Assembly (NCBI GenBank): GCA_000818945.1
Contig: KN805426.1
Span: 1 to 64,000, forward strand
Reading direction: 5' to 3'
Length of the DNA: 64,000 nt
Source: Schizochytrium sp. CCTCC M209059
Lineage: Eukaryota > Sar > Bigyra > Thraustochytrida > Thraustochytriidae
Shown: positions 40,294-50,271 of the stretch, piece after piece
Numbering within the stretch: the first letter of the stretch is position 1
Layout: the number at the start of each line of letters is the position of its first letter
Translations under genes and position numbers: made by a program
Notes under the pieces: model-generated
What the model was told of the DNA's origin: nothing
The model's database searches: none
Seen by the model: only the letters and a program-made list of their open reading frames with translations

Positions 40294-41829
40294 ATGAGTG
40301 CCGCCGACGAGGAGATGATCGCGGGACCAGTTGGCCCAAGCTCTCCCAGCGTGTCCGTAAAGCAAGACGGACCCAAGGACTTCGCGAGCTTTCCCGATGA
40401 GGTCCTCGACCGCGTCGAGTCGAGGCCTGGTACCAAGCGGCGCGCGAGCATTGTGAGCAGGATCTTTAGCAACCTTCAGAGCGAGGCCCAGCACAAGTCC
40501 GTGTGGATCACCGGCATCCTCTTCCTCGCCGAGAATCCGGGCATCGACAAGCTGCGCAATGAGGCTGGGAGCCGGCTGCTCTCCATGGCTCGCTTCCGGT
40601 CGGTTATCAAAAAGAGCTCCTTTACGACCGCCATAGACTTTATGGAGATCGACCCGGCCGAAATTGATATGAAATACCATTTCCAAACCATTCTTGATGA
40701 TTCGGAAAAACCGCCCTCGCGCGAGGATGTCTACGAGTACGTGTCGGGAATGTACGACGACTGGTTGCCGGACCTGAGCAAACCGCTGTGGCAGATCCTC
40801 ATTGTGCCCCAGACGCAAGATGGTGGCGCGGTGGTCGTCACGCGCATCAGCCACATTATTGGTGATGGTGTGAGCCAGGTCGAAGTCCTCATGCGCCTCA
40901 TCGATGCTCAGGATGAAGCGGATGCCGAGACTGCAAAAGCGATTCGCCCGCCTGAAAAGCGCATGCCAAAGAAGATCTTTGGCCCTCTCAAGAGGACTTC
41001 CATCTTCCTTGGGGGCGTCTGGTCGGGTTTGACGGCCATCTTGAACAAGCCTGACCCACCTAACTCCCTCTGCCAAGGCAGCCGCGGCGTCACGACGCTC
41101 AGGCGCAAGTTCGCCTTCACCGAAAAGATTCCCCTTGATCGAATCAAAGCTCTCAAGAACAAGCTCGAGGACTCGACCATCAACGATGTCCTCATCCTCA
41201 TGCTCAATGAGACGCTGCGTCGCTACTTTGAGGAGGCCGAGGAGACCGCCGTGCTTAATGGCGGTCGGGTCACGGCGCAATTTCCCATAAGTACGCGGGC
41301 GCGCGGTGCGAATGCCTTCCAGAACGACAATCCTTGCAACAGCATGGCCTACGGATACCTCAGGTTTCACTTTGAAAAGAAGGGCTCGATGCTCGACCGC
41401 TTCTGGCGCATGAAGCGCGACATTGACAAGATCAAGCACAGCCCCGGTCCCAAAATCCAAGTGGCCTCGATTCGCGCGCTCTCACCCGCTCTCCCTCGTA
41501 GCATCCTCAACATGTTGGCCCTTGGTGTCGGTGACCTTGCGACGGGTCAGCTTTCCAATATTGCTGCCCCTCAAAAGCCTGTCCACATTGCCGGCGCGCG
41601 GGTGGACGACATGACGTTTGTTCTCTTTGCCCCTGTGGCTCTCTACTTGGGTTTGCTCTCATACAATGGCCAGGTCAATTGTTCCGTCTGCCTTGACGGT
41701 GACCTCGACGCCGACCCTAAAGACGTGGTGCGTCATTGGGGCGATATTTTTGCTGACTTTGAGCGCGAGGTTCTCGACTACGACGGCGACATGATTCGGC
41801 GCCCGCGTTTTCTCACCGATGCGCTTTAA
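40294..41829 (+). CDS. WS/DGAT-like acyltransferase, array copy 1
   Basis: 511 residues, ATG at 40294. Matches the wax ester synthase/diacylglycerol acyltransferase family over its length: KPLWQIL (the PLW motif), catalytic block SHIIGDG with His187, Asp191 and Gly192, INDVLILMLNETLRRY (ND motif), AQFPISTR, NDNPCNSMAYGYL and the C-terminal SNIAAPQKPVHIAGARVDDM...LLSYNGQVN. In the usual HHxxxDG the second His is the catalytic base; here the first His is Ser. A conserved N-terminal block (FPDEVLDRVESRPGTKRRAS) is shared by all three copies. The reaction is acyl-CoA transfer to a fatty alcohol or diacylglycerol in storage-lipid synthesis. First of three same-strand paralogues; it is the most divergent. 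Confidence 0.92.
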   Translation: MSAADEEMIAGPVGPSSPSVSVKQDGPKDFASFPDEVLDRVESRPGTKRRASIVSRIFSNLQSEAQHKSVWITGILFLAENPGIDKLRNEAGSRLLSMARFRSVIKKSSFTTAIDFMEIDPAEIDMKYHFQTILDDSEKPPSREDVYEYVSGMYDDWLPDLSKPLWQILIVPQTQDGGAVVVTRISHIIGDGVSQVEVLMRLIDAQDEADAETAKAIRPPEKRMPKKIFGPLKRTSIFLGGVWSGLTAILNKPDPPNSLCQGSRGVTTLRRKFAFTEKIPLDRIKALKNKLEDSTINDVLILMLNETLRRYFEEAEETAVLNGGRVTAQFPISTRARGANAFQNDNPCNSMAYGYLRFHFEKKGSMLDRFWRMKRDIDKIKHSPGPKIQVASIRALSPALPRSILNMLALGVGDLATGQLSNIAAPQKPVHIAGARVDDMTFVLFAPVALYLGLLSYNGQVNCSVCLDGDLDADPKDVVRHWGDIFADFEREVLDYDGDMIRRPRFLTDAL

Positions 41830-42160
41830 TTGGTTTCCTTTTGTTTCACGAAGCTCTGGACGGGGCCTTGTCTCTGCATTGGTGGTGTTCTCGACTCACA
41901 GACATCTTCTTCTCTCCAAAGGCTTCACCCAAATACCTTTTTTTTACGTATTACCATCGTAAAGAATTCTGATGTCCTTCTTTCCTAATTTTGCTTGCAT
42001 TTTGCATAAAGTAGACCAAGCTTTGGGCTGCACAAGCATTCAATTCACTCGGGTGGCATCGAGGTTGATAAACTCGCAATCTGTCTACAACCCACATCGT
42101 TTTTTGAACGTCTTCATCTCTTGCCGCTCCCTCCATATGCTGCGCGCACGAGGGCAGAAT

Positions 42161-42320
42161 CTGCGCGAGTCGAGGAGGACTTGCGCGGGGAAAGGAGGAC
42201 CTGCGCGAGGGAAAGAGGACTTGCGCGAGGGAAAGAGGACTTGCGCGAGGGAAGGAGGACTTGCGCGAGGGAAAGAGGACTTGCGCGAGGGAAGGAGGAC
42301 TTGCGCGAGGGAAGGAGGAT
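42161..42320. repeat. 20-bp minisatellite, eight copies
   Basis: Unit TTGCGCGAGGGAAGGAGGAC repeated head to tail with exact 20-bp spacing; variation is almost only A/G at position 14, with the first two copies more diverged. Confidence 0.95.
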
Positions 42321-42364
42321 CTGCACTTCGCCACGCCTCGTCCATCTCGGCTCGCTCACGCTCA

Positions 42365-42415
42365 CGCTATCGCTATCGCTATCGCTATCGCTATCGCTAT
42401 CGCTATCGCTATCGC
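42365..42415. repeat. (CGCTAT)n hexanucleotide repeat
   Basis: Eight CGCTAT units, 45 bp after the 20-bp minisatellite. Confidence 0.95.
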
Positions 42416-42922
42416 CGACACTTTCGCTCGCGTGGCACCCCGTTTACCCTCAACCTCCCTTCCGCCCACGCACTCACGAGCGAACCTAACAGTAGAGCCT
42501 GAGCGTCCTCGCGCAGCCGCATGAGCTTGCGTGCGAGCTTGCGGCTTAGCAGTGCGTGCACGTGCCCTCAGGTGTGGGGCCTGCCTGTTGCGGTTGGTGC
42601 GAAAGCAACTCACCAAGCATGATGCATGCATGGCCAGCAGCAAGGCGGAGAGTTTGCGTCGCCTCGATTGGACACGCAACAGCAGCAAGCCAGCAACCAT
42701 GGCAAGCGGCACAGACGTAGTAGTACTTACCCGCGGGCTATCGAGGTGCTGACCAAGGTGCTGACCGAGGTGCATGGTGCACCGCCGGTGTCGATTGCGA
42801 CCAGTTCGGGGCGAGTTGGGGCGCGTACCTTCCTGCGATTCGGGACCTGAAGGACTTCACTGTCGAGTTCTAGCAGAACCTCAACTGGCGAGCAAGCAGG
42901 AAAAGGAGGGCGTATATCGAAG

Positions 42923-44473
42923 ATGGGCAAGGGCGCCAAGGCCGCGCGGGATGCGCTCCAAGTGGCGAGCTCGCCCGTGGAAGAGGTGGACCTCGACGAG
43001 GACGACGCCAAGGGAGACTTTGCGCAGTTCCCAGACGAGGTCCTGCAGCGCCTGGACTCGCGGCCGGGGACGAGGCGTCGCGCCAGCATTGTGAGCAGGA
43101 TCTTCAGCTCGCTGCAGGACGAAGCCCAGCACAAGTCCGTTTGGATCACCGGCATTCTCTTTCTGGAAACGAGCCCGGGCATCGACAAGCTGCGCAATGA
43201 GGTCGGTCACCGCTTGCTCTCTATCCCACGCTTTCGATCCGTTGTGCAAAAGAAGTCGCCCTCCTCGCCGGCCTACTTTACTGAGGTCGATACTTCGAAG
43301 ATCGACATGAACTATCATTTTATCACCATCCTCGACGAAACGTCGCCCACGCGAGAGGAGGTCTACGAGTACGTTTCGACAATGTACGAAACCTGGAACC
43401 CAGACCTTGGCAAACCGCTGTGGCAGATCCTCTTTGTTCCGCGGACCGCCGACGGTGGTGCGGTCGTCATTACGCGCATCAACCACGCCATTGGCGATGG
43501 CATCAGCCAAGTTGAGGTGCTCATGCGCCTCATTGACGCCAAGGATGAAGCCGACGCTCAAGCCGCCGCTCAAGCCGCGGAAACCGCGCGCCCGCCGCCC
43601 AAGCGCAAGGCAGCAAAGACCTTTGGGCCCCTCAACCGCGTCGGCATCTTCGCCGGAGGCATCTATGATGGCCTCACGGCAATTTTGCGCTCCCCAGACC
43701 CGCAGAACTCGCTGCAGCATGGCCACGAAGGCGCAACGAGTCTCAAGCGCAAGTTCGCCTTTACCGAAAAAATTGCCCTCGATCGAATCAAGGCCGTCAA
43801 GAACAAGCTCGAAGGCGCCACCATCAACGACGTGCTCATGTTGTTGCTTAACGAAACACTCCATCGGTACTTTAAAGAGGCCGGCGACGAAGCTGTGCTC
43901 AACGGAAGCCGCGTCACTGCGCAGTTTCCCATCAGTACGCGCCCGCGCAATGCCGAGGCCTTTCGCAACGACGACCCGTGCAACAGCATTGCCTATGGCT
44001 ATCTCAAGTTTCGCTTCGAGGACAATGGCCCCATGATCGACCGCTTCTGGCGCATCAAGCGAGACATTGACAAGATCAAGCTCAGCCCCGCGCCCTTTGT
44101 GGGCATCAGAACCCTCCGAAACCTCTCGCCCATGCTCTCGCGCAGCATGCTCAACAAGCTGGCTCTTGGCGTTGGCGATCTTGCCACCGGCCAGCTCTCC
44201 AACGTCGCCGCGCCGCAGACGCCTGTGCACATTGCAGGCGCTCGCGTCGACGACATGAGCTTTGTCCTCCTCGCCCCGACCTCCCTCTACATGGGTCTGC
44301 TCTCCTACAATGGCCAGGTCAACTGCGCCATTTGCCTCAACGGCGAGCTCGAGGCCGACCCCAAGGATGTCGTCCGCAGTTGGGGCACCGTTTTCGACGA
44401 GTTCGAGAGCGAGGTGCTCGCTTTCGAGGGCGACCTCATCCCACGTCCCCGCTCTTTCCTTGACGGCCTCTGA
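42923..44473 (+). CDS. WS/DGAT-like acyltransferase, array copy 2
   Basis: 516 residues, ATG at 42923 (AAGATGGGC). Same family features as copy 1: FPDEVLQRLDSRPGTRRRAS, KPLWQIL, catalytic NHAIGDG (His188, Asp192, Gly193), INDVLMLLLNETLHRY, AQFPISTRPRN, NDDPCNSIAYGYL and SNVAAPQTPVHIAGARVDDM. The first His of HHxxxDG is Asn here. No N-terminal signal peptide is visible; a hydrophobic stretch near the C-terminus (FVLLAPTSLYMGLLSY) may lie at the membrane surface. Clearly closer to copy 3 than to copy 1, so copies 2 and 3 are probably the younger duplication. Followed by a CAG/CAC-rich 3' flank. Confidence 0.93.
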   Translation: MGKGAKAARDALQVASSPVEEVDLDEDDAKGDFAQFPDEVLQRLDSRPGTRRRASIVSRIFSSLQDEAQHKSVWITGILFLETSPGIDKLRNEVGHRLLSIPRFRSVVQKKSPSSPAYFTEVDTSKIDMNYHFITILDETSPTREEVYEYVSTMYETWNPDLGKPLWQILFVPRTADGGAVVITRINHAIGDGISQVEVLMRLIDAKDEADAQAAAQAAETARPPPKRKAAKTFGPLNRVGIFAGGIYDGLTAILRSPDPQNSLQHGHEGATSLKRKFAFTEKIALDRIKAVKNKLEGATINDVLMLLLNETLHRYFKEAGDEAVLNGSRVTAQFPISTRPRNAEAFRNDDPCNSIAYGYLKFRFEDNGPMIDRFWRIKRDIDKIKLSPAPFVGIRTLRNLSPMLSRSMLNKLALGVGDLATGQLSNVAAPQTPVHIAGARVDDMSFVLLAPTSLYMGLLSYNGQVNCAICLNGELEADPKDVVRSWGTVFDEFESEVLAFEGDLIPRPRSFLDGL

Positions 44474-45668
44474 GCCGTCGCTCTCGTGGCCAGCCTTTCA
44501 AGAAAGCAGCAGCACCAGCAGCAGCACCAGCACCAGCAGCAGCACCAGCACCAGCACCAGCAAATCAGACTGCATCGTACCAAATCTCAAAAAGAAAGCG
44601 GCAACAGCTTCTTGAGAAAGCCACTAACACCAGCACTAGCACCAGCACCAGCCTTTCCTCCACGCGACCTCTTTTTCTCGTCGTCAACGCGGCGTTAATC
44701 GCGCCATCCCTTGTTACTTCTAATTCTAGAATCTATGTTCCTCCACCTTCTCCTCCACCTTCTTACGCGCAGCCCTCAGGATGCTGCTTGCAGCGCAGAA
44801 TAAAGCAGGATAGAGCAGAGCAGCCAGCTGCAAAAGAAAGAGACACGGAAGAAAGGAAGGAAGAAAGGGAGAAGTCCTCACGTTAAAGACACGTATATTA
44901 CGTTGCCGTGATCGGACTTGTGCAAGCCCCTCAAGTTTGACCGGAGGCCTGGACCTCTCTGCTGCTGCTGCTGCTACCGCTGCTGCTGCTGCGTTGTTGC
45001 CTTCACAATGGGGTCGGTCGATTAGGGCTCTTCTGTGCGCACTCCAGACCTGCACGTTCATTCATGCACACGCCGCGCCGCCGCCGGCGTTCTACCTTCC
45101 GTGTAGTTCCTTTCGCGGGGCCTGCGCGAGCCTACGCAGTCATGCTCGATCTCGTCAACGTGGAGGTAGATTTCTTCGGCCTCGGCCGCACCACAAAGAT
45201 GGAGAAGATCATGCTCCCGATCATGATGCCGACGATGACGATGATGATGTCAGCAGCCGCCGACCCATGTCCCAACTAGCGACTCGATTGAATTGCATAT
45301 GCTTGGTTGATCGACCGCTCGACTGATTGCCCTGCTGCATGCGACCGATGCCCGGCACGAGCGCATTCGGCGCACCGGACTTCGCGGCGGCCATGCGCCG
45401 GTCTCGTAGCCCGGGTCGGCCGCGGCGTCGGCCTCGGCATCGTACGCGCGCTGAGCGAGAGATCAGATGAGAGCGCAGCCCTCGAGGCAAATGGAGTGAC
45501 CCAAGAGGAGCAGAGGCCCTCGGCGATGCAGAGGCGAGTTCATGGAAGGTATGGACGCGGAAGAAGAGAGACGCGTTACGGAAGAGCTCGGCTGGACACG
45601 CTCGCTCACCAGCTGAGCAAAATTGTATTCGGGACTCGGAGGGGAGTAAACATTGGGCCGCGGGAAAG
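44474..45668. other. Spacer between acyltransferase copies 2 and 3
   Basis: CAG/CAC repeat at 44506-44562 directly after the copy 2 stop, a CTG run near 44956-44992, and the copy 3 promoter. No gene supported. Confidence 0.45.
44506..44562. repeat. CAGCAC/CAG-type microsatellite
   Basis: Mixed CAG and CAC trinucleotides in the 3' flank of acyltransferase copy 2; a shorter related CAC/CTAG-type stretch lies at about 44627-44652. Confidence 0.85.
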
Positions 45669-47372
45669 ATGCTCCAGCAGCAGCAGCAGCAGCAGCAGCA
45701 TTCGACGTCGGATGAACTAGACTGCGCAGCGCGCGAGGCGGCAAAGGCCAAGCGCGATGATGAAGCTGCGCCGCAGACAATCGTGACGACGCCGTCACCG
45801 TGGCCATCTTCGGATGACGCAGAAAAGTTCATCATCAGCGAAGATGGGATCACGCCGCAGACGAGCGTCGCCACTTGCGAGGAAGGCGACATCGATGATG
45901 GCAGGAGGACGTCGAGCCAGGGATTCGCGCGATTTCCCGACGAGGTGCTGGACCGCGTCGACTCGCAACCTGGCATGAAGCGCCGCGCGAGCATCGTCAG
46001 CAAGATCTTCAGCTCGCTCCAGGACGAGGCCCAGCACAAGTCCGTGTGGATTACCGGGATCCTCTCGCTGGCGGAAAACCCTGGCATTGACAAGTTGCGC
46101 AACGAAATGGCGCATCGTCTTCTTTCTATTCCACGCTTCCGGTCCGTCGTGCAGAAAAAGTCGGCCTCTGCGCCAGCCTATTTCACCGAAATTGAAATGT
46201 CAGATATTGACATGAACTACCACTTTCAGACGATCCTCGTCGAATCAACACCTTCTCGTGAGGACATCTACGCCTACGTCTCTAGCATGTACGAGACGTG
46301 GACACCGGATCTCACCAAGCCTCTCTGGCAGATACTCTTCGTTCCACGCACCCAGGAGGGCGGCGCGGCGATCATTACCCGCATCAATCACGCCATCGGC
46401 GATGGCGTCAGTCAGGTCGAGATTCTCATGCGGCTCGTCGACGGCGATGACGAAGCAGACGGCACCACCTCGACCACTGCGAAGCAGCAATTGCCCATCA
46501 AACGCGAGCGCGCCAAACCTTTTGGCCCTCTCAATCGAACCGGCATCTTTCTCGGCGGTGTTTCCGAGGGCCTTACAGCAATTCTGCGCGCTCCTGATGC
46601 ACCCAACTCGCTCAAGCATGGTACCAAGGGGGTCACTTCTCTGAAGCGCAAGTACGCATTTACCGAGAAAATCCCTCTTGATCGCATCAAATCGATCAAG
46701 AGCAAGCTTGATGGCGCAACTATCAACGACGTTCTCATGCTGGTGCTCAACGAGACCTTGCATCGATACTATCAAGAGGCTGGTGACGAGGCCGTTCTCC
46801 GCAAGGGCCGCATCACGGCTCAATTTCCCGTCAGCACGCGCTCGCGGGATGCCGAGGCTTTTCGCAACGACGACCCATGCAACAGCATCGCCTATGGCTA
46901 CCTCACCTTTCGCTTCACGAAGCGCGGTTCCATGATAGATCGCTTCTGGCGCATCAAACGCGACATTGACAAAATCAAGCTCAGTCCTGCGCCATACATC
47001 GGCATTCGGACCCTTCGTGGCCTCTCGCCCGTCCTGTCACGCAGTATGCTCAACAAGCTCGCGCTTGGCGTCGGAACCCTCGCCACCGGTCAACTCTCGA
47101 ACGTTGTCGCGCCACAAGAAGCTGTGCACATTTGCGGGGCTAAGGTTGACGACATGAGTTTTGTTCTTCTCGCTCCCACCTCTCTCTACATGGGACTGCT
47201 CTCGTACAACGGTTTCGTGAGCTGCGCTATTTGTCTCAACGGAGATTTGCCCGCGGACCCAAGCGAAGTTGTTCGTCACTGGGGCGAAGTCTTTGCAGAT
47301 TTCGAGCGCGAAGTTCTCGCGCACGATGGCGACATCATTTCGCGCCCGCGCCGTTTTATGGATAAGTTCTGA
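45669..47372 (+). CDS. WS/DGAT-like acyltransferase, array copy 3
   Basis: 567 residues, ATG at 45669. It has a 55-residue N-terminal extension missing from copies 1 and 2, starting with eight Gln (CAG repeat) and then an acidic/Ser/Thr stretch, before the shared FPDEVLDRVDSQPGMKRRAS block. Family motifs: KPLWQIL, catalytic NHAIGDG (His241, Asp245, Gly246), INDVLMLVLNETLHRY, AQFPVSTRSRD, NDDPCNSIAYGYL, SNVVAPQEAVHICGAKVDDM. All catalytic elements are intact, so it should be active. An alternative internal start (Met at the conserved block) is possible, which would remove the Q-rich extension. Confidence 0.92.
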   Translation: MLQQQQQQQQHSTSDELDCAAREAAKAKRDDEAAPQTIVTTPSPWPSSDDAEKFIISEDGITPQTSVATCEEGDIDDGRRTSSQGFARFPDEVLDRVDSQPGMKRRASIVSKIFSSLQDEAQHKSVWITGILSLAENPGIDKLRNEMAHRLLSIPRFRSVVQKKSASAPAYFTEIEMSDIDMNYHFQTILVESTPSREDIYAYVSSMYETWTPDLTKPLWQILFVPRTQEGGAAIITRINHAIGDGVSQVEILMRLVDGDDEADGTTSTTAKQQLPIKRERAKPFGPLNRTGIFLGGVSEGLTAILRAPDAPNSLKHGTKGVTSLKRKYAFTEKIPLDRIKSIKSKLDGATINDVLMLVLNETLHRYYQEAGDEAVLRKGRITAQFPVSTRSRDAEAFRNDDPCNSIAYGYLTFRFTKRGSMIDRFWRIKRDIDKIKLSPAPYIGIRTLRGLSPVLSRSMLNKLALGVGTLATGQLSNVVAPQEAVHICGAKVDDMSFVLLAPTSLYMGLLSYNGFVSCAICLNGDLPADPSEVVRHWGEVFADFEREVLAHDGDIISRPRRFMDKF

Positions 47373-47930
47373 CTGGCGCAACTGCCCGCCAGCACCACAG
47401 CGCATGCAAGCAAACTTGATGCAAGCAACCAACCGAATTCTCTAAATCATGTTTCTCTCCATCTCGAGCTTGAAAATCGATGTTTTGGGGGGCCAGCATC
47501 CGCCTCACAAAGTCGACATGCGCTTTCATGTTGCAGAAGCGCAACTTTTTTGTTTCTTCTCTATTCTGCTTTGTCTCATCGTACCCGCAAACAACAAACC
47601 TTCGCAGAGGCTGCAAGTATCTGAGCGATGCAGGGGACCTCAAACTCGGCTTGGTTTTGAGACATCGACTCGCTTTTGGTATGATTCCAGTGAGGGATCA
47701 CAAGAACAAAAAAGAAAAAAGAACGCCAGTGGAGAACGAGCCTCAGCTTGGCGGCGGCGGGCCTAATAATGTGAATCCAAATACCTTTGCGTTGGCGCGC
47801 CCCGGGCCCTCGCGCGGCCGCAGCTGCGCCATCGCGCCTGCGGCGCTTGCTGCTTACACTCCGTTTGCGCGCCCCTGCGCTCCCCGGCGCCTGCTCGCGG
47901 CCGGCACGAGGCAAGACCCGCTTGGACGCG
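47373..47930. other. Intergenic region, tandem plus-strand genes
   Basis: 3' flank of acyltransferase copy 3 and promoter of the NIPA-type transporter. GC rises steeply after 47750, where the frame of the transporter is open upstream of its ATG but without another ATG. No repeat recognised. Confidence 0.35.
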
Positions 47931-50219
47931 ATGATTGGGCCGTTTGCAAGGCATCTTGCCGCCGCCGCCAAGAACGCGAGCGCCGGCGGCGGCGACGATG
48001 ACGGGTGCGGCGGCCAGTCGAGCAACTTCAAGTACGGCTGGATCGTAGCCGTCGCACTCTGCGTCCTGTCCGCTGTGATCATCAACTTCGGGACCAACCT
48101 ACAAAAGCTTGCGTGGAACCAGCGCCAGAAAAAACCCTTCGCAGCGGGGGCCGTCGCTGACGACCCCGAAGACCTTCCTTTGACGACCCACGACGATATC
48201 GACCAGGATGATCAAGACGAATACCTTGACGAAGACGATGATGACGAAGTGGATCCTGCGGTTGAGGCTAAATTCAGACGAAGCTGGGCCCTGGGCTTTG
48301 TGGCCATTGTCATTGGATCTCTCTTCGACTTTGCAGCCTTGGGATTTGGCGCTCAGTCCGTGATTGCGCCGCTTGGATCGCTCACGCTCGTTGCCAATAT
48401 GTTCTTTGCTCAATATATGCATGGCGAAAAGCTCTCGCAGCACGATGTTATGGCCACAGCTGTCATTTTTGCGGGATGTGTGCTCTCCGTCGCCTTTGCC
48501 TCGCACAAAAACGAAATTTGCGATGTAGACACCTTGCTCGGGCTTTACGCCACACTACGCTTCGTGGTCTATGCGGTGTCGATCCTCACGCTCATCCTCG
48601 GCGGTTTTTTCTTTGTGCAATACATTGAAAACGTTGTTTCCAAGTACGGAACGCGGTCCAAGCAGTACAAGCAGCTCTTTCGATTCCATCGGTTCTCGTA
48701 TGCCTTTCTTGCTGGTGTCGCGGGCGCGCAGTCTGTGCTCTTTGCCAAATCTCTCGATGAGCTCCTCGTCGCCAGCTTTTCTGGACACAGCCGAATCTTT
48801 CTCGCGCACATCGGGTCGTACCTCGTTTTTCTTGGCATGCTTGCCTCTGTGACTATGCAGGTGTACTGGCTTAATTGCGCGCTCGCCCGATTTGACGCGC
48901 TCTATGTTGTACCTGTCTTTCAAGCTCAGTGGATCGTCTTTGGCGTCATTGGAGGCGGTGTATTCTACGGCGAATTTAGTGGATTTTCCTTCGGCCAGGC
49001 TCTTGCCTTTCTCAGCGGCGTGGGTCTTACGGTCCTCGGCGTCTACATTCTCTCTCAGCGGGGCTATGTTGCGCCACCCGAAATGGAGGGCGCAGATGTT
49101 GCTGCTACCGATGATCTCGATGCTTCGCAAGACGAAGTGAGCAGTCTCCATTATCTGGCTTCGGCCTCCTCTGCGGCCTCTCCCCACTTTGACCCCGGTC
49201 GTAGTGCCGCGAGCATTGACCCAATGTCAACGCCGCTTCTCGAGGGGTCGTCGCGCATCAAGTCTTACACCTCGAACGACGACACCGACCCTTCCGAGTA
49301 CGAGGTTGACTTTGAAAAGCGTCGTATTCCGCTTACCCTTGAACCTTGTACCATTGCACTGCACCCCTCGGGCCGCCAAAGAAAACGCCCAATTCATCTT
49401 TGGCGCGTTGTCGCCTCGCGTGTGAGCGATCCGCTCACGCTTATCAAACCTGGTCATACCATGGTTGCTGTTGATGGATCTCCCGTTGTCGGCCCGCGCG
49501 TCAGCCTTAAAAAAGTTCTCGAGTACGTTCTCGATGGACCACGTCCTGTCAAGATCCGCTTCCGGACAGTGCCCAGTGCCAAACCTCCATTTCTACCTAG
49601 GAATGATGATGATGATGCCCAAGCGTTCTTTTACGAGGACCGTCTTGGGCCCTCCTCATATTCCAGAGTTGATGGCGACAACGAAGAAGAAGAAGAAGAA
49701 GAAGAAGGAGAAGAAGAAGAGGCACATGCGGTGCCGGTGTCAGGAGGCAGAGACAGTCGCGGAGGCCGCATTCCCCCTACTGCTGATAATGACGAGATTG
49801 CAGCATACTCGGAGGGCGAGCTCGCGCTTGAAGATCTTGAGCGACAGCGTCCCTTCGAAACCACAAGCGTCGGCAATGCGACTCCACAAAGCACGCCGGG
49901 GCGCAGGCGCATGGCGCGCAAGCGAAGCGACGTTATTCGCACGAGTCTGCGAAGCGGCTCTCTGCAGGGTCGTGGAATGTCACCCTTTTACGGGATGATT
50001 CAATCCTGGCAAGATCGGCGATCCACCACAAACGCGTCGACGCCTTCTCCTGCTCGATCAGCGGTAGGGACAGTGGCCCTGGATGCGGTGCCTCAAGGCC
50101 GGAATCGACGTCGCACGGGCTCGGCACCGCCTGTAATATCATCAGATGATCAAGCATATATCCAAGCTGGAAAGCGATTCGGCGAGGAGTCCACAAGCAG
50201 CGCAGCTCATCCCTTCTGA
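47931..50219 (+). CDS. NIPA-type magnesium transporter with PDZ-like C-terminal domain
   Basis: 762 residues from the ATG at 47931. The membrane part (about 34-385) follows the NIPA/DMT-superfamily pattern: YGWIVAVALCVLSAVIINFG, GFVAIVIGSLFDFAALGFGA followed by QSVIAPLGSLTLVANMFFAQ, HGEKLSQHDVMATAVIFAGC, and later QVYWLNCALARFDALYVVPV and FLSGVGLTVLGVYIL; about nine helices in all. A poly-acidic insertion (DDIDQDDQDEYLDEDDDDEV) lies between helices 1 and 2. The C-terminal half is cytosolic and acidic/Ser-rich; within it, about 457-547, a segment with PIHLWRVVASRVSD and LIKPGHTMVAVDGSPVVGPR followed by a strand PVKIRFRTV looks like a PDZ fold. NIPA proteins move Mg2+ across plasma or endosomal membranes. 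Confidence 0.88.
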   Translation: MIGPFARHLAAAAKNASAGGGDDDGCGGQSSNFKYGWIVAVALCVLSAVIINFGTNLQKLAWNQRQKKPFAAGAVADDPEDLPLTTHDDIDQDDQDEYLDEDDDDEVDPAVEAKFRRSWALGFVAIVIGSLFDFAALGFGAQSVIAPLGSLTLVANMFFAQYMHGEKLSQHDVMATAVIFAGCVLSVAFASHKNEICDVDTLLGLYATLRFVVYAVSILTLILGGFFFVQYIENVVSKYGTRSKQYKQLFRFHRFSYAFLAGVAGAQSVLFAKSLDELLVASFSGHSRIFLAHIGSYLVFLGMLASVTMQVYWLNCALARFDALYVVPVFQAQWIVFGVIGGGVFYGEFSGFSFGQALAFLSGVGLTVLGVYILSQRGYVAPPEMEGADVAATDDLDASQDEVSSLHYLASASSAASPHFDPGRSAASIDPMSTPLLEGSSRIKSYTSNDDTDPSEYEVDFEKRRIPLTLEPCTIALHPSGRQRKRPIHLWRVVASRVSDPLTLIKPGHTMVAVDGSPVVGPRVSLKKVLEYVLDGPRPVKIRFRTVPSAKPPFLPRNDDDDAQAFFYEDRLGPSSYSRVDGDNEEEEEEEEGEEEEAHAVPVSGGRDSRGGRIPPTADNDEIAAYSEGELALEDLERQRPFETTSVGNATPQSTPGRRRMARKRSDVIRTSLRSGSLQGRGMSPFYGMIQSWQDRRSTTNASTPSPARSAVGTVALDAVPQGRNRRRTGSAPPVISSDDQAYIQAGKRFGEESTSSAAHPF

Positions 50220-50271
50220 ATCAATGACATCGTTTTAACTTTACATAAAATTACAACCTTCTCCCATGGTT

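Larger units (their letters stand above)
41830..42922. other. Spacer between acyltransferase copies 1 and 2, with minisatellites
   Basis: Contains the 20-bp tandem array at 42161-42320 and the CGCTAT hexanucleotide array at 42365-42415. Remaining sequence is the copy 1 3' flank and copy 2 promoter. Long frames over the repeats arise because the unit lacks stops and are not genes. Confidence 0.6.

Noticed and set aside
42121..42502. Repetitive open frames over the 20-bp and hexanucleotide arrays
   Set aside because: All frames are open because the repeat units lack stop codons; the translations are pure repeat products with no start context or flanking protein.
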